A stretch of DNA of 64,000 nt. Source: Chryseosolibacter sp035628595 (GTDB taxonomy: Bacteria > Bacteroidota > Bacteroidia > Cytophagales > Cyclobacteriaceae). The stretch is taken from NCBI GenBank assembly GCA_035628595.1, contig DASPJN010000138.1:1-64000 (forward strand), in the 5' to 3' direction. This document shows positions 24,472 to 33,567 of the stretch, one piece after another. Under the pieces are notes generated by a model. The model saw only the letters and a program-made list of their open reading frames with translations, had not been told where the DNA came from and ran no database searches. Within the stretch, counting starts at the first letter, position 1. Each line of letters begins with the position of its first letter. Position numbers and translations under genes: made by a program.

Positions 24472-26568
24472 TTATTTTCTTCTGCGTTCAACTTCTTTGA
24501 AGACCAAATAAAGGTCTTCACCCTTAACTTTTACATCTGCAACAATTCCTTTACTTCCTGCTTGGTCAAGCATGCGCATAGACTGTCCGTGATTGAATAC
24601 ACGACTGCCAGCAGGTAGCGAAACGAGTTCTGCACCCTGTTCTCCGACCATGGATAAACCTTGCTGTCTCGGAACTATACCACCGTCCTGAAAAGCCGGT
24701 ATAGCGTTAAAGAGTGCGGTAACACCAGCCACCGCAATCGCTGCGGTCACCAAACCAAAAACGCCCTTAGAGCCTACCTCCTTTGCCACGGCCCCGGCTA
24801 TTGCTTGCGCTAATAAACCTTGAATTATTTTTTTAATACCGTTTAACATTCCTTTTACAAGACCTGCAAAACTTGCCTCTGCTTCTGTGTTCATTCCAAC
24901 CATAGCCGCACCTAGTGTGTCAAGTGCGCCAACTGCCGTGGTTCCAATCACTTCGCTAAATTGGGAACCGAAGCCAGCCCAAGCGGAACCTAATTCTTGC
25001 GATTTCCAAGTCATGACGTCAGTCCAATCGGAAAAGGATTGAAACTCCTGCTCGTTCTTTGGTGTAAATAAAACAGCTTCTTTGTTTTCTGATTTAATGT
25101 CTGTGCCACCTTGCAGGTCATTCATTGAAAAACTTGCCGCATCCGGTTTAGGCATTTCAAGTTTAAAACTTGATGTGGCATTCTTTATTTCCTTTTTTAT
25201 TACTGCTGCAGCTCCTTTGCCTTGTTGTTCTGCTTCATCAAGCGTTATCAGTTCAATCGGTTCTGCTCTTAATACGTTATCAATTCCTTCCTTGAAATTC
25301 TGTCCAATACCCGTTGCAAATTCTAAGGAGTTAGTCAAAACGTTTTGCATAGCGGTTGCATAAATCATTGGTATCTTTTCGAATTCACCTTTGAAAACTG
25401 CACTTATCAATTGACCAGCACTTGAAAAGACATCGTAAATGTTTTTGCCAACTAGCTTGATAACATCCCACAAGTTTTTGAACCAAAAGACAACCTGTTC
25501 AATTGAATATCTGAACAGCATGGATTTATTATACAGGTCGATAAAATAGTTTATCATATCAACCGTACCTTTTACTATGCCTCTTATTGCAACAACTGCA
25601 ATATCAATAAGGTCTGCTTTCAGTTCCGTCCACATAGTTGAAGAACCGCCAAACATCTGCACCCATACTTTATTTAAGTCTTCATTCGCTTGTGTTAAAT
25701 GTAATTGCGCCTTCACAGTTTCGTTGACATTATTTGTCATATCAGCGAAAGAAAGATTTGCGTCACCCAACATTTTGACGAAACGAATTCCAGCGTCTTC
25801 ACCAGCACCACCGAAAACATCTGCTAATACTTGACCGACCTGTTTACTATCATCTTTAAACCCTGCCAACTTTTGACTAACCTTTTGAATTGCTTGAAAG
25901 GTTGTCAACGAGCCATTTGCAATACTTGACTGAATTTCTTCTGATGATATGCCGATTGCAGTTAATGCGTCACGGGTTGCAGGTGTCATTTCGCGCAATC
26001 TTAAACCAGCTTCTTTAATTGCATCTGCGCCTTTGTCAGAATATATACCTTCGTTTATTGATTGAGTTATGACTGCAAAAGCTTCGTCAGCAGTTGCGCC
26101 AACTGTTGCGAATTGTGCGGGGTATTCGCGCAACATGTCCAAAAATTCCTCTGAACCAGTTTGAGCATAGCCGTCCCGGATCATATCCAAAGCCTGTGGA
26201 ATACCAATTCCCATTTCTTTAGAAACTGCGCGAGCAGATTCCAACAACTTGTCAAAATCCAAATTGAATGTTTCCGAAATTGCTTTTGCCTTTGCGGTTG
26301 CATCGACAAGGGTTTGCCCTTCAAGACCTAATGATTGAAGTTTGTTTCTTAATTCGCCAATCTTCTGCGAAAATTCAAATACTTGTTTGCCCGCTGCAAC
26401 GATGGAACCAACGGCAAATGCTCCTGCGATCATTCCACCGATTTGCTTTATGCCCGCTGAAAACTTGGATACTTGCCCTTTTGCAGAATCCAAAGCCTGT
26501 CTTAATTCTGCACTATTAGCAGCAATATTTAAAATTAAATCTGTCTGTAGCTTATTACCTGCACTCAT
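24472..26568 (-). CDS. Tail tape measure protein
   Basis: A 698-aa protein with the build of a siphovirus tape measure: an N-terminal coiled-coil segment (LNIAANSAELRQALDSAKGQ), a long helical part with tape-measure-family segments (AISETFNLDFDKLLESARAV, GADAIKEAGLRLREMT), hydrophobic helices near 370-410 and 590-645 that would face the membrane on ejection, and a C-terminal GLSMVGEQGAELVSLPAG, a motif commonly seen at the end of such proteins. It lies behind the frameshifted chaperone genes, as in most siphoviruses. Its length suggests a tail of roughly 100 nm by the usual 1.5 A per residue rule. Confidence 0.93.
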   Translation of the reverse strand: MSAGNKLQTDLILNIAANSAELRQALDSAKGQVSKFSAGIKQIGGMIAGAFAVGSIVAAGKQVFEFSQKIGELRNKLQSLGLEGQTLVDATAKAKAISETFNLDFDKLLESARAVSKEMGIGIPQALDMIRDGYAQTGSEEFLDMLREYPAQFATVGATADEAFAVITQSINEGIYSDKGADAIKEAGLRLREMTPATRDALTAIGISSEEIQSSIANGSLTTFQAIQKVSQKLAGFKDDSKQVGQVLADVFGGAGEDAGIRFVKMLGDANLSFADMTNNVNETVKAQLHLTQANEDLNKVWVQMFGGSSTMWTELKADLIDIAVVAIRGIVKGTVDMINYFIDLYNKSMLFRYSIEQVVFWFKNLWDVIKLVGKNIYDVFSSAGQLISAVFKGEFEKIPMIYATAMQNVLTNSLEFATGIGQNFKEGIDNVLRAEPIELITLDEAEQQGKGAAAVIKKEIKNATSSFKLEMPKPDAASFSMNDLQGGTDIKSENKEAVLFTPKNEQEFQSFSDWTDVMTWKSQELGSAWAGFGSQFSEVIGTTAVGALDTLGAAMVGMNTEAEASFAGLVKGMLNGIKKIIQGLLAQAIAGAVAKEVGSKGVFGLVTAAIAVAGVTALFNAIPAFQDGGIVPRQQGLSMVGEQGAELVSLPAGSRVFNHGQSMRMLDQAGSKGIVADVKVKGEDLYLVFKEVERRRK

Positions 26569-26614
26569 TTAGTATTTACAATCATCTGATTATAAATACC
26601 CCGACAAATAATGT

Positions 26615-27291
26615 TTAATTCTTATTAATGATTGATTTGATGAATGCAAAGTCTTCTTTTGTTATCCATGCAGTTGAAACTGGTATTTGCTTTGTTGTCT
26701 CTGATTGAAGTTTATATAAATCTTTTGGCTGTTTGATCTTCTTTGTATTTGCCATGCTGGATTTAACAACGAAAAAGCTAATGTTTCTCAATTCGTTTTG
26801 CAATAGAGAAATGTAACTGTCGTCTATTGTATTCTTCATATGAAGAATATATGAAGCTTGTACAGGTGTTAACTGATCGAAGTCGGAAATGGAATAATTG
26901 AAATGAGCAACAAAAAGAGAAAGAAGATAATTGTAATTATAATTATCTTCTTTGCTGTCTATGTCTGTGCTGCTTTTGCTTCCAGCATCTTTTTTTTTGC
27001 TTCTGATGAAAGGAAAACATTTAATACATCTTCTGAAACTATTTTTAAGAAATCAGCAAATGAACCTGCCAAAATATCTTCTGCCTGTTCTGCTGATATA
27101 TCAAATACTTTACCCTCAAGCTTAAAACCTCTTTTGAGTGCTTCAATAAAAAGTACTTCTATTTGTGTGGGATCATTTAAGACGCTTTCAAAATCTGATA
27201 GTTTTAACTTGCCCTTTGCACATACGTTTTTTATAACTGCAAAGTCAATCGTGCATGGTAATTCCTGTTCTTTGTATTTGATATAATTCAT
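26615..27291 (-). CDS. Tail assembly chaperone fusion made by -1 frameshift
   Basis: The frame of a 74-codon ORF at 26615-26839 is open upstream without a stop as far as an A9 run at 26990-26998, inside the end of the preceding chaperone gene. The run includes A AAA AAA in the phase required for -1 slippage (codons GCA AAA AAA AAG). A shift there gives a fusion of about 225 aa, analogous to lambda gpGT, which holds the tape measure during assembly. Gene order, tube, G/GT, tape measure, fits exactly. The apparent ATG at 26839 is then internal. Confidence 0.85.
26959..27291 (-). CDS. Tail assembly chaperone, gpG-like
   Basis: The 110-aa unshifted product. It is small, acidic and helical (FAVIKNVCAKGKLKLSDF, QAEDILAGSFADFLKIVSED) and ends LEAKAAQT. 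It lies between tail tube and tape measure genes, the position of gpG-type chaperones, and contains the slippery A-run 8 codons before its stop. In known phages the short form is made in large excess over the shifted fusion. Confidence 0.82.
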   Translation of the reverse strand: MNYIKYKEQELPCTIDFAVIKNVCAKGKLKLSDFESVLNDPTQIEVLFIEALKRGFKLEGKVFDISAEQAEDILAGSFADFLKIVSEDVLNVFLSSEAKKKMLEAKAAQT

Positions 27292-27310
27292 TCAATTATG
27301 TGTCAGATAA

Positions 27311-27796
27311 TTATGATGTTGCTTTTGTTAAGTCGCTTGTGCCCTGTAACGATATGTCAAATGACCAAGGGTTACCAGCATCAGCACTTGCAGAAAATGA
27401 AGTCAACAACGCTGTACCGCTTTGGTAGTTGTTTGCTCCCATTTTCAAAAACACTTTAATTGAGGTTGATCTTTGCTTAATCAATTCCAAAAGTTGTGCG
27501 CCACTTGTTGCGCCAACAACGTAAGATGAACCAGATGCAGGGTGGTAAGCTTCGTTTGTAATATCCAAAAATATACCTGATGCCTCCATCGAAAAGCGTT
27601 TATACGTAGGTGCAACCATTTCAACAAAATCATTTTCAAAAACCGTTATTGTTGTTGTATCAACTTCATAAGAGAATGAAATGTTTTGAAGGCCCATTAC
27701 TATAGTACCTCCTGTTGATGCTGTGCCTCCTGTTGCGACCACAAGAAAACCGTTTGAGCCGTCGAAATATTTTAAATCACTTGATTGTATAGCCAT
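27311..27796 (-). CDS. Major tail (tube) protein
   Basis: A 161-aa beta-rich protein beginning MAIQSSDLKYFDGSNGFLVV with a central SMEASGIFLDITNEAYHP segment and a C-terminal DAGNPWSFDISLQGTSDL, as in phage major tail proteins of the TP901-1/Bacteroidota type that use a Gly-rich, strand-dominated fold. It sits between the tail terminator and the chaperone pair. It is expected to form the hexameric tail tube. Confidence 0.85.
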   Translation of the reverse strand: MAIQSSDLKYFDGSNGFLVVATGGTASTGGTIVMGLQNISFSYEVDTTTITVFENDFVEMVAPTYKRFSMEASGIFLDITNEAYHPASGSSYVVGATSGAQLLELIKQRSTSIKVFLKMGANNYQSGTALLTSFSASADAGNPWSFDISLQGTSDLTKATS

Positions 27797-27831
27797 TATT
27801 TGTTTTTATGCTTTATAAATAATTATAATAA

Positions 27832-28203
27832 TTAGTACTGCAATTCATATTGCAGAAACATCGTGTATATGTTTAGTTCGGTGTCTTTAAATCTATCTTC
27901 ATTGTTAAGCCTGATATGATTCACCGACAAACAATCCACACTTTGCTTTATATAAATACTAAGCTGATCGAGAATTGATAGCTGATTATTGGAAGGAACA
28001 TTTATTTTGATTTCTAAAGCAAATATTTTTAATGCTTCACCTTCGAAGGTTGAAACGTTGCTGGTATTATTAACCTCATACGTAACTGTAACCTCATTCA
28101 ATAATTCATCAGATGGCAAATCAAAATAGTATACATGACTTGTTGTGCCTGAAACAGCACCTTTAATTGACGTATATATCTGTTCTAAAAGTTCGGTATT
28201 CAT
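27832..28203 (-). CDS. Tail terminator / completion protein
   Basis: About 123 aa from the ATG at 28203; the twelve codons upstream run from a weaker start and look unlikely. The fold suggested by TELLEQIYTSIKG, DLPSDELLNEVTVTYEV and the long central helix LSILDQLSIYIKQSV fits the DUF3168/gpU-like tail terminators that cap the tube. Its place between the HK97 gp10-like gene and the tube gene supports this. The assignment rests on position more than on sequence. Confidence 0.65.
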   Translation of the reverse strand: MNTELLEQIYTSIKGAVSGTTSHVYYFDLPSDELLNEVTVTYEVNNTSNVSTFEGEALKIFALEIKINVPSNNQLSILDQLSIYIKQSVDCLSVNHIRLNNEDRFKDTELNIYTMFLQYELQY

Positions 28204-28240
28204 ATAGAGATAAATACCAGACAAATAACAAATTGGCAAC

Positions 28241-28702
28241 TTACCTTTTGCCTCTGCGTAATCGCTTTGTATGCTTCTTTAGCGACTTATTGATAAGCCG
28301 CAAAAAGTTAGTCGAAACAAACTTAATTATATTTGGTGCAGCCTTTTGGTGTGATTGAATTATGAATGGCTTTCTCGCAATTGAACCTCTGTTAGCTTTA
28401 TTCTTGTAGTACTTGGAATTTCCTTTTGTTGATCGTACCCTAGTCCCTTTTTCAAGAAACTTAACATGGAAGACTTTGCGTTTGTATCCAATTGATACAC
28501 CTGTTTTTGTTCTTGGTGTTTTGGATATCATAACATTCTCCGCAATTTCTTGTGAAGGTGAGTCAGCAATTAATTGTTCCTTCGCAATATTTGCTGCCTG
28601 CCTGTTTATGTCGTATTGAATTTTCTCATTTAAATCATTTGGCAATTCCGACAACATCTTCAATACTGCATCAAGTCCATCAAGTTCCAATTTGAATTTC
28701 AT
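28241..28702 (-). CDS. HK97 gp10-like protein
   Basis: A 153-aa, very basic protein with the features of the HK97-gp10 family: an N-terminal helix ELDGLDAVLKMLSELPNDL, a Gly/Arg-rich middle (TKTGVSIGYKRK, FLEKGTRVRSTKGN), and the motif RKPFIIQSHQKA in place of the common RPFMRPA. It joins head and tail. The C-terminus ends with a lysine/arginine run, LKKHTKRLRRGKR. Confidence 0.8.
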   Translation of the reverse strand: MKFKLELDGLDAVLKMLSELPNDLNEKIQYDINRQAANIAKEQLIADSPSQEIAENVMISKTPRTKTGVSIGYKRKVFHVKFLEKGTRVRSTKGNSKYYKNKANRGSIARKPFIIQSHQKAAPNIIKFVSTNFLRLINKSLKKHTKRLRRGKR

Positions 28703-28704
28703 AC

Positions 28705-29040
28705 TTATCTATTATTGTCGCATCTAATAATTATTGCTTCATTTCTGCCAACAATAGTAAATTCCTGAATTTCATAATCAGTATTATTAAATGAAAGCCT
28801 ATACTTTTTCTTCGATGGTTGATTGAAAATTGTATTATATCTGCAATAAATATTCAACGTGTTATTATAAACATCTCCCGGCAAAGAAGGTTTGTAATAT
28901 TTATTGCCTGATTCTTTCATTATAGAACCGTAAAAAGTATAAATAGGCGTTTGTATTTCTAATGCTTGACCAATCGTATTTGCAGAAAACGAAAGTTCGG
29001 AAAGTGTAAAAAGTGTATTAAGCTTTGCAGTCATTATCAT
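28705..29040 (-). CDS. Head closure protein, putative
   Basis: A 111-aa protein rich in strands (QTPIYTFYGSIMKE, YRLSFNNTDYEIQEF) ending with GRNEAIIIRCDNNR. In position and size it matches phage head-closure (SPP1 gp16 / HK97 gp9-like) proteins, which form a ring below the connector. The family assignment cannot be made from motifs alone. It overlaps the upstream coiled-coil gene by 4 bases. Confidence 0.6.
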   Translation of the reverse strand: MIMTAKLNTLFTLSELSFSANTIGQALEIQTPIYTFYGSIMKESGNKYYKPSLPGDVYNNTLNIYCRYNTIFNQPSKKKYRLSFNNTDYEIQEFTIVGRNEAIIIRCDNNR

Positions 29041-29312
29041 TCTTCCAATCTCCTTTCAATCTTGTTAATATTTTCTTTAATGTAGGTGCAATCTGTTGAT
29101 ATGGTTGTGAGCTTAATGTTTACTTCATTCATCAGAATCTGCAGACCTTCATTCTTGTTTTCAACTTTTTCCAACCTATCGGTAAGTAATTGAATCTTAA
29201 AATCATTTTCCTTTTTATAAAGGTCTTGCTTTGTTTGTAGCTTCGACCATGTAACAGCCAAAGACACAAGCCACGTAATTGCGGTAAACAATATTCCTAT
29301 GTACTCACTCAT
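29037..29312 (-). CDS. Membrane-anchored coiled-coil protein
   Basis: A 91-aa protein with one N-terminal membrane helix (GILFTAITWLVSLAVTW) followed by an unbroken coiled coil to the C-terminus (TDRLEKVENKNEGLQILMNE). The layout resembles XhlA-type haemolysin or holin-associated proteins of siphoviruses. It overlaps the genes on both sides by a few bases, so it belongs to one translation unit with the 81-aa membrane protein upstream. A role in lysis is inferred. Confidence 0.5.
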   Translation of the reverse strand: MSEYIGILFTAITWLVSLAVTWSKLQTKQDLYKKENDFKIQLLTDRLEKVENKNEGLQILMNEVNIKLTTISTDCTYIKENINKIERRLEE

Positions 29313-29550
29313 TGTTGTCGGACTTAAAAAGATTAATGTTTTTGCCTAATACCTTTTTTTCTAAGGCATTTATGAATTTGTCAGGAACAAATAGTAAAAG
29401 GACTCCTGAAACAATTAAGCCGGCATATAAATAGAATTCATATTGCTCAATCGAATCTGAATTATTTATCATCGACAAAGAAAAGACGATAAATACAACA
29501 CCAAGTATTGAAGATTTGTAATGAGTAATATTTTTTAAAAGGCGTTTCAT
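29305..29550 (-). CDS. Two-helix membrane protein, holin candidate
   Basis: An 81-aa protein with two membrane helices (SSILGVVFIVFSLSMI and FYLYAGLIVSGVLLLFVP), a short periplasmic turn and a charged C-terminal tail (KKVLGKNINLFKSDNNE). Size and topology match class II holins. Its start overlaps the stop of the connector gene and its end overlaps the coiled-coil gene. The location inside the head-tail module is unusual for lysis genes, and no endolysin was seen. Confidence 0.45.
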   Translation of the reverse strand: MKRLLKNITHYKSSILGVVFIVFSLSMINNSDSIEQYEFYLYAGLIVSGVLLLFVPDKFINALEKKVLGKNINLFKSDNNE

Positions 29551-30084
29551 TTATAACAGGTTAGTATAATGAGATAATATTCTTTTAAAGGCTTTACTCT
29601 CCCTCACACTATTTGAAACATAGCCTGAACGATCAACGTCAAACAATTCTGCTGTCTTAATACTAATTGCTCGTTTAATGTCGTAAGGCACTTTATCAAG
29701 TGCATAACCTGACTGATAGATAATATTTAATTCATCCACGTTGATGGAGGTATCAAATTTAATTGTTGTGTATTGAAAGCCTTTATATGTTGTGAAGCCA
29801 GTAATTGCGGTTTGAATATTATTTGTCGTTCCTGTGATTCCCGATATACTGATATTAGGTTCATATACTGTATAGCATGTTCCATTTACGCAGTAATCGG
29901 TCTGCCTGTTAGTTGTTAATGCTATATCAAAACCAATTTCCTTTTCAGCAATTTCAACCGCTGATGCTATGCAACGATTCAGTTGTGAATTAAAACTTGT
30001 GTCACCTGAATAGATGTTCAGGTCTTCTTTTATTTCGGCAAGTTCGAAGGCTGAAAAGTCCTTATTGATAATTGTTTTATACAT
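29551..30084 (-). CDS. Head-tail connector, gp6-like
   Basis: 177 aa from the ATG at 30084 (a TTG at 30096 would add four residues). The sequence has the marks of the HK97 gp6 connector family: ELAEIKEDLNIYSGDTSFNS at the start (a helical DNA-gate subunit), AVEIAEKEIG in the middle and VPYDIKRAISIKTAELFDV, with the VP-x-D-I-K-A-A pattern, near the end. It forms the ring on the portal. It is preceded by the GTATTTAT gap element and, further up, by a hairpin of the ACCGTCTGT-loop family. Confidence 0.85.
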   Translation of the reverse strand: MYKTIINKDFSAFELAEIKEDLNIYSGDTSFNSQLNRCIASAVEIAEKEIGFDIALTTNRQTDYCVNGTCYTVYEPNISISGITGTTNNIQTAITGFTTYKGFQYTTIKFDTSINVDELNIIYQSGYALDKVPYDIKRAISIKTAELFDVDRSGYVSNSVRESKAFKRILSHYTNLL

Positions 30085-30132
30085 AAATGAATTCAAATCA
30101 TTTATAAATACTTGTCAAAACTGCATAATGAA

Positions 30133-30164
30133 AAAGCACTTGAACCGTCTGTTACAAGTGCTTT
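30133..30164 (-). terminator. Hairpin with ACCGTCTGT loop, copy 1
   Basis: A 10-bp stem, AAAGCACTTG with CAAGTGCTTT, with loop AACCGTCTGTTA. On the minus strand the U-run follows, so it may end or attenuate transcription between capsid and connector genes. Two relatives lie at 43.5 and 43.7 kb. Confidence 0.65.
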
Positions 30165-30260
30165 AAAAAAAAACTTAAAAACCATCTATTCCAAAACGGC
30201 ACCCTAAAGAATCGGGCACTTCGATTTTGATGAGTCGTATATAAATACTCTGCAAAAACA

Positions 30261-30294
30261 AAATGAGTCAGCGAACAAAGTCACCAACTCATTT
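30261..30294 (-). terminator. Terminator-like hairpin after the capsid gene
   Basis: AAATGAGT pairs with ACTCATTT (8 bp) just behind the capsid stop codon. On the minus strand it is followed by TTTTGTTTTT. It may favour high capsid expression by ending or stabilising the capsid mRNA. Confidence 0.55.
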
Positions 30295-30317
30295 ATTAAA
30301 ATAATCAATTAAAATAA

Positions 30318-31460
30318 TTAGGTCAGTTTATCCACGTTCTTAATTAAGGCAACACCATTTGCGTCAATATATGACCCATCCGCATGAGCCGAAACAACAA
30401 GTAAAATGTTTCCCTTACGAGCTAACGTTGAATCTGTTACCGTTTCGATTTCTATGCCTGCGCCCCAATATGCCTGTGCCACCGCTTTAGCGTTGATCAA
30501 GTAACCATGATTCTCATTTGTCATTAGACTTGAGCGTACAGCAGGGTAGCCGTTAATCACACCGTCTTTCATTACAAGTTGACCAGAACCACTATCAATT
30601 TTCGCTTGTTTAGCTTTTGCAACACCTGATTTAGAGAATATGTATCCACTTGGAACACCATTAAATTCTTTTTCCATCTGCAAAGCAACGTTATGAAATG
30701 ACGTAGTTACACCAGTTGCACCAGACACAATTGCAGTTAAAGTTGAAAAAGAATCAATTGTTCTTTTTTCCAAAGCTTTATCAACTGCAAATTTCAATTC
30801 ACCAATTAAGGCTTGAATATTTTCCGGCTTACTAGCTGCTACCCACGCTTTAGAAACTTCTAACGAAGCTGACACAAAAACAGGCTTTAATTTTTTAGAA
30901 GCACTTGTTAATGTTTGGTCATTTATAGTTGTATCCTGATCATCTTCAAATGTTGCAACTATTGATGCCATTGAAGGGTGGTCAACTTCGCCCGATTCAA
31001 AATATGAAGTCTGGACACCTAATTTAGGCAACACAAGCTCGTTATTATCTGCAATTGACAAACCTGCCTGTTGTGCATAAACGAAGCCGGCATTACTTGT
31101 TGAAGTAATTGTCGAACGTTTTACCGCATCAAATGAAATGTTGAATTTTCCATTTGAAACAAATTCACTATTTGCACCTTGACCATTCAAGAATGATCTG
31201 AATTCAGTAACAAGTATATTGTCTTTCTTATCAACATTCTGATCTTTTGATAAGTTATCAAGCTTGATATTTCTTTTTGCTTCAATTTCTTTTTCTGCTG
31301 TGATTGTGTTATCAATCTCATCAATTTGCTGTTTGATGTTGTTAACCGCTGTTAATTCATCATTGGTATAAGCTGCCCTTTTTTCAGCAACTAACTTTTG
31401 TTTAAACTTTTCATATTCGGCAAATAAGCCGTTTCTCTTTTCTACTAAATCTTTAAGCAT
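30318..31460 (-). CDS. Major capsid protein, HK97 fold
   Basis: A 380-aa HK97-type capsid protein. The first 90 residues form a coiled-coil delta-like scaffold domain (LVEKRNGLFAEYEKFKQKLV), which is normally removed by the prohead protease, whose gene is directly upstream. The mature part begins near residue 95 and shows the N-arm, E-loop and P-domain layout, with LELPVFVSASLEVSKAW-like spine helix (KPVFVSASLEVSKAWVAAS) and the C-terminal A-domain ending GVALIKNVDKLT. Two hairpins follow the gene. Confidence 0.92.
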   Translation of the reverse strand: MLKDLVEKRNGLFAEYEKFKQKLVAEKRAAYTNDELTAVNNIKQQIDEIDNTITAEKEIEAKRNIKLDNLSKDQNVDKKDNILVTEFRSFLNGQGANSEFVSNGKFNISFDAVKRSTITSTSNAGFVYAQQAGLSIADNNELVLPKLGVQTSYFESGEVDHPSMASIVATFEDDQDTTINDQTLTSASKKLKPVFVSASLEVSKAWVAASKPENIQALIGELKFAVDKALEKRTIDSFSTLTAIVSGATGVTTSFHNVALQMEKEFNGVPSGYIFSKSGVAKAKQAKIDSGSGQLVMKDGVINGYPAVRSSLMTNENHGYLINAKAVAQAYWGAGIEIETVTDSTLARKGNILLVVSAHADGSYIDANGVALIKNVDKLT

Positions 31461-31528
31461 TTTATTTTATACTTTTTTATAATCTTAATTATTGGGACGA
31501 ATCACCGTCTATTATTAAATACTTCTGT

Positions 31529-32191
31529 TCATTCGAGAATTCTTTTTTTCATCATTTGGAAATCGAAATCAATACTCGGTGTAACTGTATCGGGTTCTTT
31601 TATTTCGTTTTTGCTTGATTCATCTTCAATTTCCTTAATTGCATTTTCATCAAGTGAACGCGAAAAGACAAATGTTTCAGGGTATGCGGGTTGGACTGTT
31701 GACGTTAAATCAACAACTTTTGTAATCTTGCTGATTGTTCTATACAATTCACCACCCCTTTTCTCCCATGAATCTGCACCAACTTTAAATGCAAAAGAAT
31801 TAGAACGAATTATTTTTTGATTAACATATTTAATTAAATCGTTTTGTTCTGTCGTTGCATCTGCTTCGCTTGGAATTTCAGCACGTGCAAAAAGTCCTCT
31901 ATCAGTTACTTTTAACTGAAGATTGGCGTTTGTTCTTGCAATTGGTCTGCTGAAACTATGTTCAACAGTATAGATTACATCTGAAAAATCTGTTTCCGTA
32001 AATGCTTCTGGTGCTATTCGTTCGGTAAATGTTACAATGTTGCCGTTGATCTTTTCAGTTATTTTTACTGAATTGGAATTATTTAAAGCGAAATAACCCA
32101 TAATAAAACGCTTACCATCGGCTGCAACTTCACTTCTTGTTTCAATTTCTGAATCTGTATTATCTATTGTTATGCTTCTCTTTTCAATCAT
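31529..32191 (-). CDS. HK97 family prohead protease
   Basis: A 220-aa U35/S78-type serine protease that trims the capsid delta domain. The likely catalytic His lies in VEHSFSRPIAR and the Ser in IIRSNSFAFKV, with the family's GYFALNNSNSVKI start and ERIAPEAF segment. The gene lies between portal and capsid, as always in this phage type. It starts 12 bases after the portal stop, and those 12 bases are GTATTTATAGAT, the phage gap element. Confidence 0.92.
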   Translation of the reverse strand: MIEKRSITIDNTDSEIETRSEVAADGKRFIMGYFALNNSNSVKITEKINGNIVTFTERIAPEAFTETDFSDVIYTVEHSFSRPIARTNANLQLKVTDRGLFARAEIPSEADATTEQNDLIKYVNQKIIRSNSFAFKVGADSWEKRGGELYRTISKITKVVDLTSTVQPAYPETFVFSRSLDENAIKEIEDESSKNEIKEPDTVTPSIDFDFQMMKKRILE

Positions 32192-32203
32192 ATCTATAAA
32201 TAC

Positions 32204-33466
32204 TTATTCAGCCGGCTTTGTTTCATTTGGTGTTATCTTGTTATTAGACCAAACATCATATTTTTCAATTGCCTGATTTTGCGATTGTATATAATGATAG
32301 TTCATATACTCATTATCAATTTTGTTCATGCCGATTTTAACCCTGATGTCGTTAGGCGAAATTGCTCCGGTACTTGAAAGGTTTTTTAAATAGATTGTTT
32401 TGCTTTCAAGGTCAAGGGTAAAAAGCGATTCATAATCAAAGTCAATTTCAATACCATTTAATCTTTCATCGATCAAAAGCAGTTTGTCATTTAGTTCAGC
32501 AAGAATAATGTTAGTAATATTTGAAAGGCAGTTGTTTAAAAATGATAAAGCTTGCGCCTCAATTTTTGTCGCTGCTGCTGCACCTTCATTTATATTCAAC
32601 ATGAATGCCGGAATGTTAAACGCTGATGCTATGCGAGACTCTGTAAACTTGGATTGTTCTAAAAACTTTAAATCAGGCAAAGAAATTGATTTCAGTTTAT
32701 ACATAGGTGGTACTCGCAATAACCCACCGGCAAAAGCTGACTTTGAACCTGTAACCTCCTGTTCCAATTTTTCAAAATATTCACGTGCTTTATTTTTATC
32801 TGCTACCCCTGCATTCTCAAGATCCATTTCACAGTAAAGAACTTGGAACAAACCATTTTGATAGTAATTCTTTATCGTTTCTTCCGCACCTGATTGTATA
32901 TCAAGTTCATTTTTTAAGGCAGAAATTGGGCTGATCGGCGTGACGCCATCACGCGAAAAGATGTAAAAGAAAACTATGTCCCTTGACGCAATCCAATTGG
33001 TTATGCCTTTGAATTTGTAAAATATATCACCGGCATAAGCTGCAACAGCTTCAACCGTTCCAAGTTCCTTTAATTCTTTTTTTGTTTGTAACGTATTTGA
33101 ATCAAAATCTGATCGTAAATAATATACACCACCTTCTAACAATAATTTAGTTACTGTATAATTAATCCACTTTGCCGTTGACAATCGTAAATCTGGATTA
33201 AAGGCAAGTGTTTTATGCCATGAATGATCTTTCAAGACCTCCCTGCCTTTATCAGTTTTCTGGTATACATTCAATTTTAACTTGCTGATATTGTTTGCAA
33301 TCAGTTGTACACAAGAAAAAATTGTTGACGTTAGTTCTGGTCTCGAAAGATCAAATGTTTTTGCTGCCTTGTAAATGTTTGATTTCTCGCTTAAATATTG
33401 TTGAGCATTTGCGACCGTGACTTTTTTTGACGTAAAGGAATTGAAAAAACGTTTAATGATGTTCAT
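32204..33466 (-). CDS. Portal protein
   Basis: A 420-aa HK97/lambda-type portal (Phage_portal family). It shows FDLSRPELTSTIFSCVQLIA near the start, DHSWHKTLAFNPD, an AVAAYAGDIFYKFKG strand region, the wing helix with GVTPISPISALKNEL and the clip/crown segment FTESRIASAFNIPAFMLNI, close to the family's RIA-x-F-x-VP-x-x-LG motif, then EAQALSFLNNCL. It forms the dodecameric portal and packaging-motor dock. Confidence 0.93.
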   Translation of the reverse strand: MNIIKRFFNSFTSKKVTVANAQQYLSEKSNIYKAAKTFDLSRPELTSTIFSCVQLIANNISKLKLNVYQKTDKGREVLKDHSWHKTLAFNPDLRLSTAKWINYTVTKLLLEGGVYYLRSDFDSNTLQTKKELKELGTVEAVAAYAGDIFYKFKGITNWIASRDIVFFYIFSRDGVTPISPISALKNELDIQSGAEETIKNYYQNGLFQVLYCEMDLENAGVADKNKAREYFEKLEQEVTGSKSAFAGGLLRVPPMYKLKSISLPDLKFLEQSKFTESRIASAFNIPAFMLNINEGAAAATKIEAQALSFLNNCLSNITNIILAELNDKLLLIDERLNGIEIDFDYESLFTLDLESKTIYLKNLSSTGAISPNDIRVKIGMNKIDNEYMNYHYIQSQNQAIEKYDVWSNNKITPNETKPAE

Positions 33467-33567
33467 TTATTGATATATCTATCAATAAATACTGTGCTTA
33501 ATGATTGAAGAATTGCGGCAAATAACCGCTTTAATGCCGGCAAATAATGCGGCAAATAAATCATTAC

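Noticed and set aside
26903..27286. Plus-strand ORF of 127 codons in the tail region
   Set aside because: It lies antisense to the chaperone gene and its serine/phenylalanine-rich sequence is what the reverse strand of A-rich coding DNA gives.
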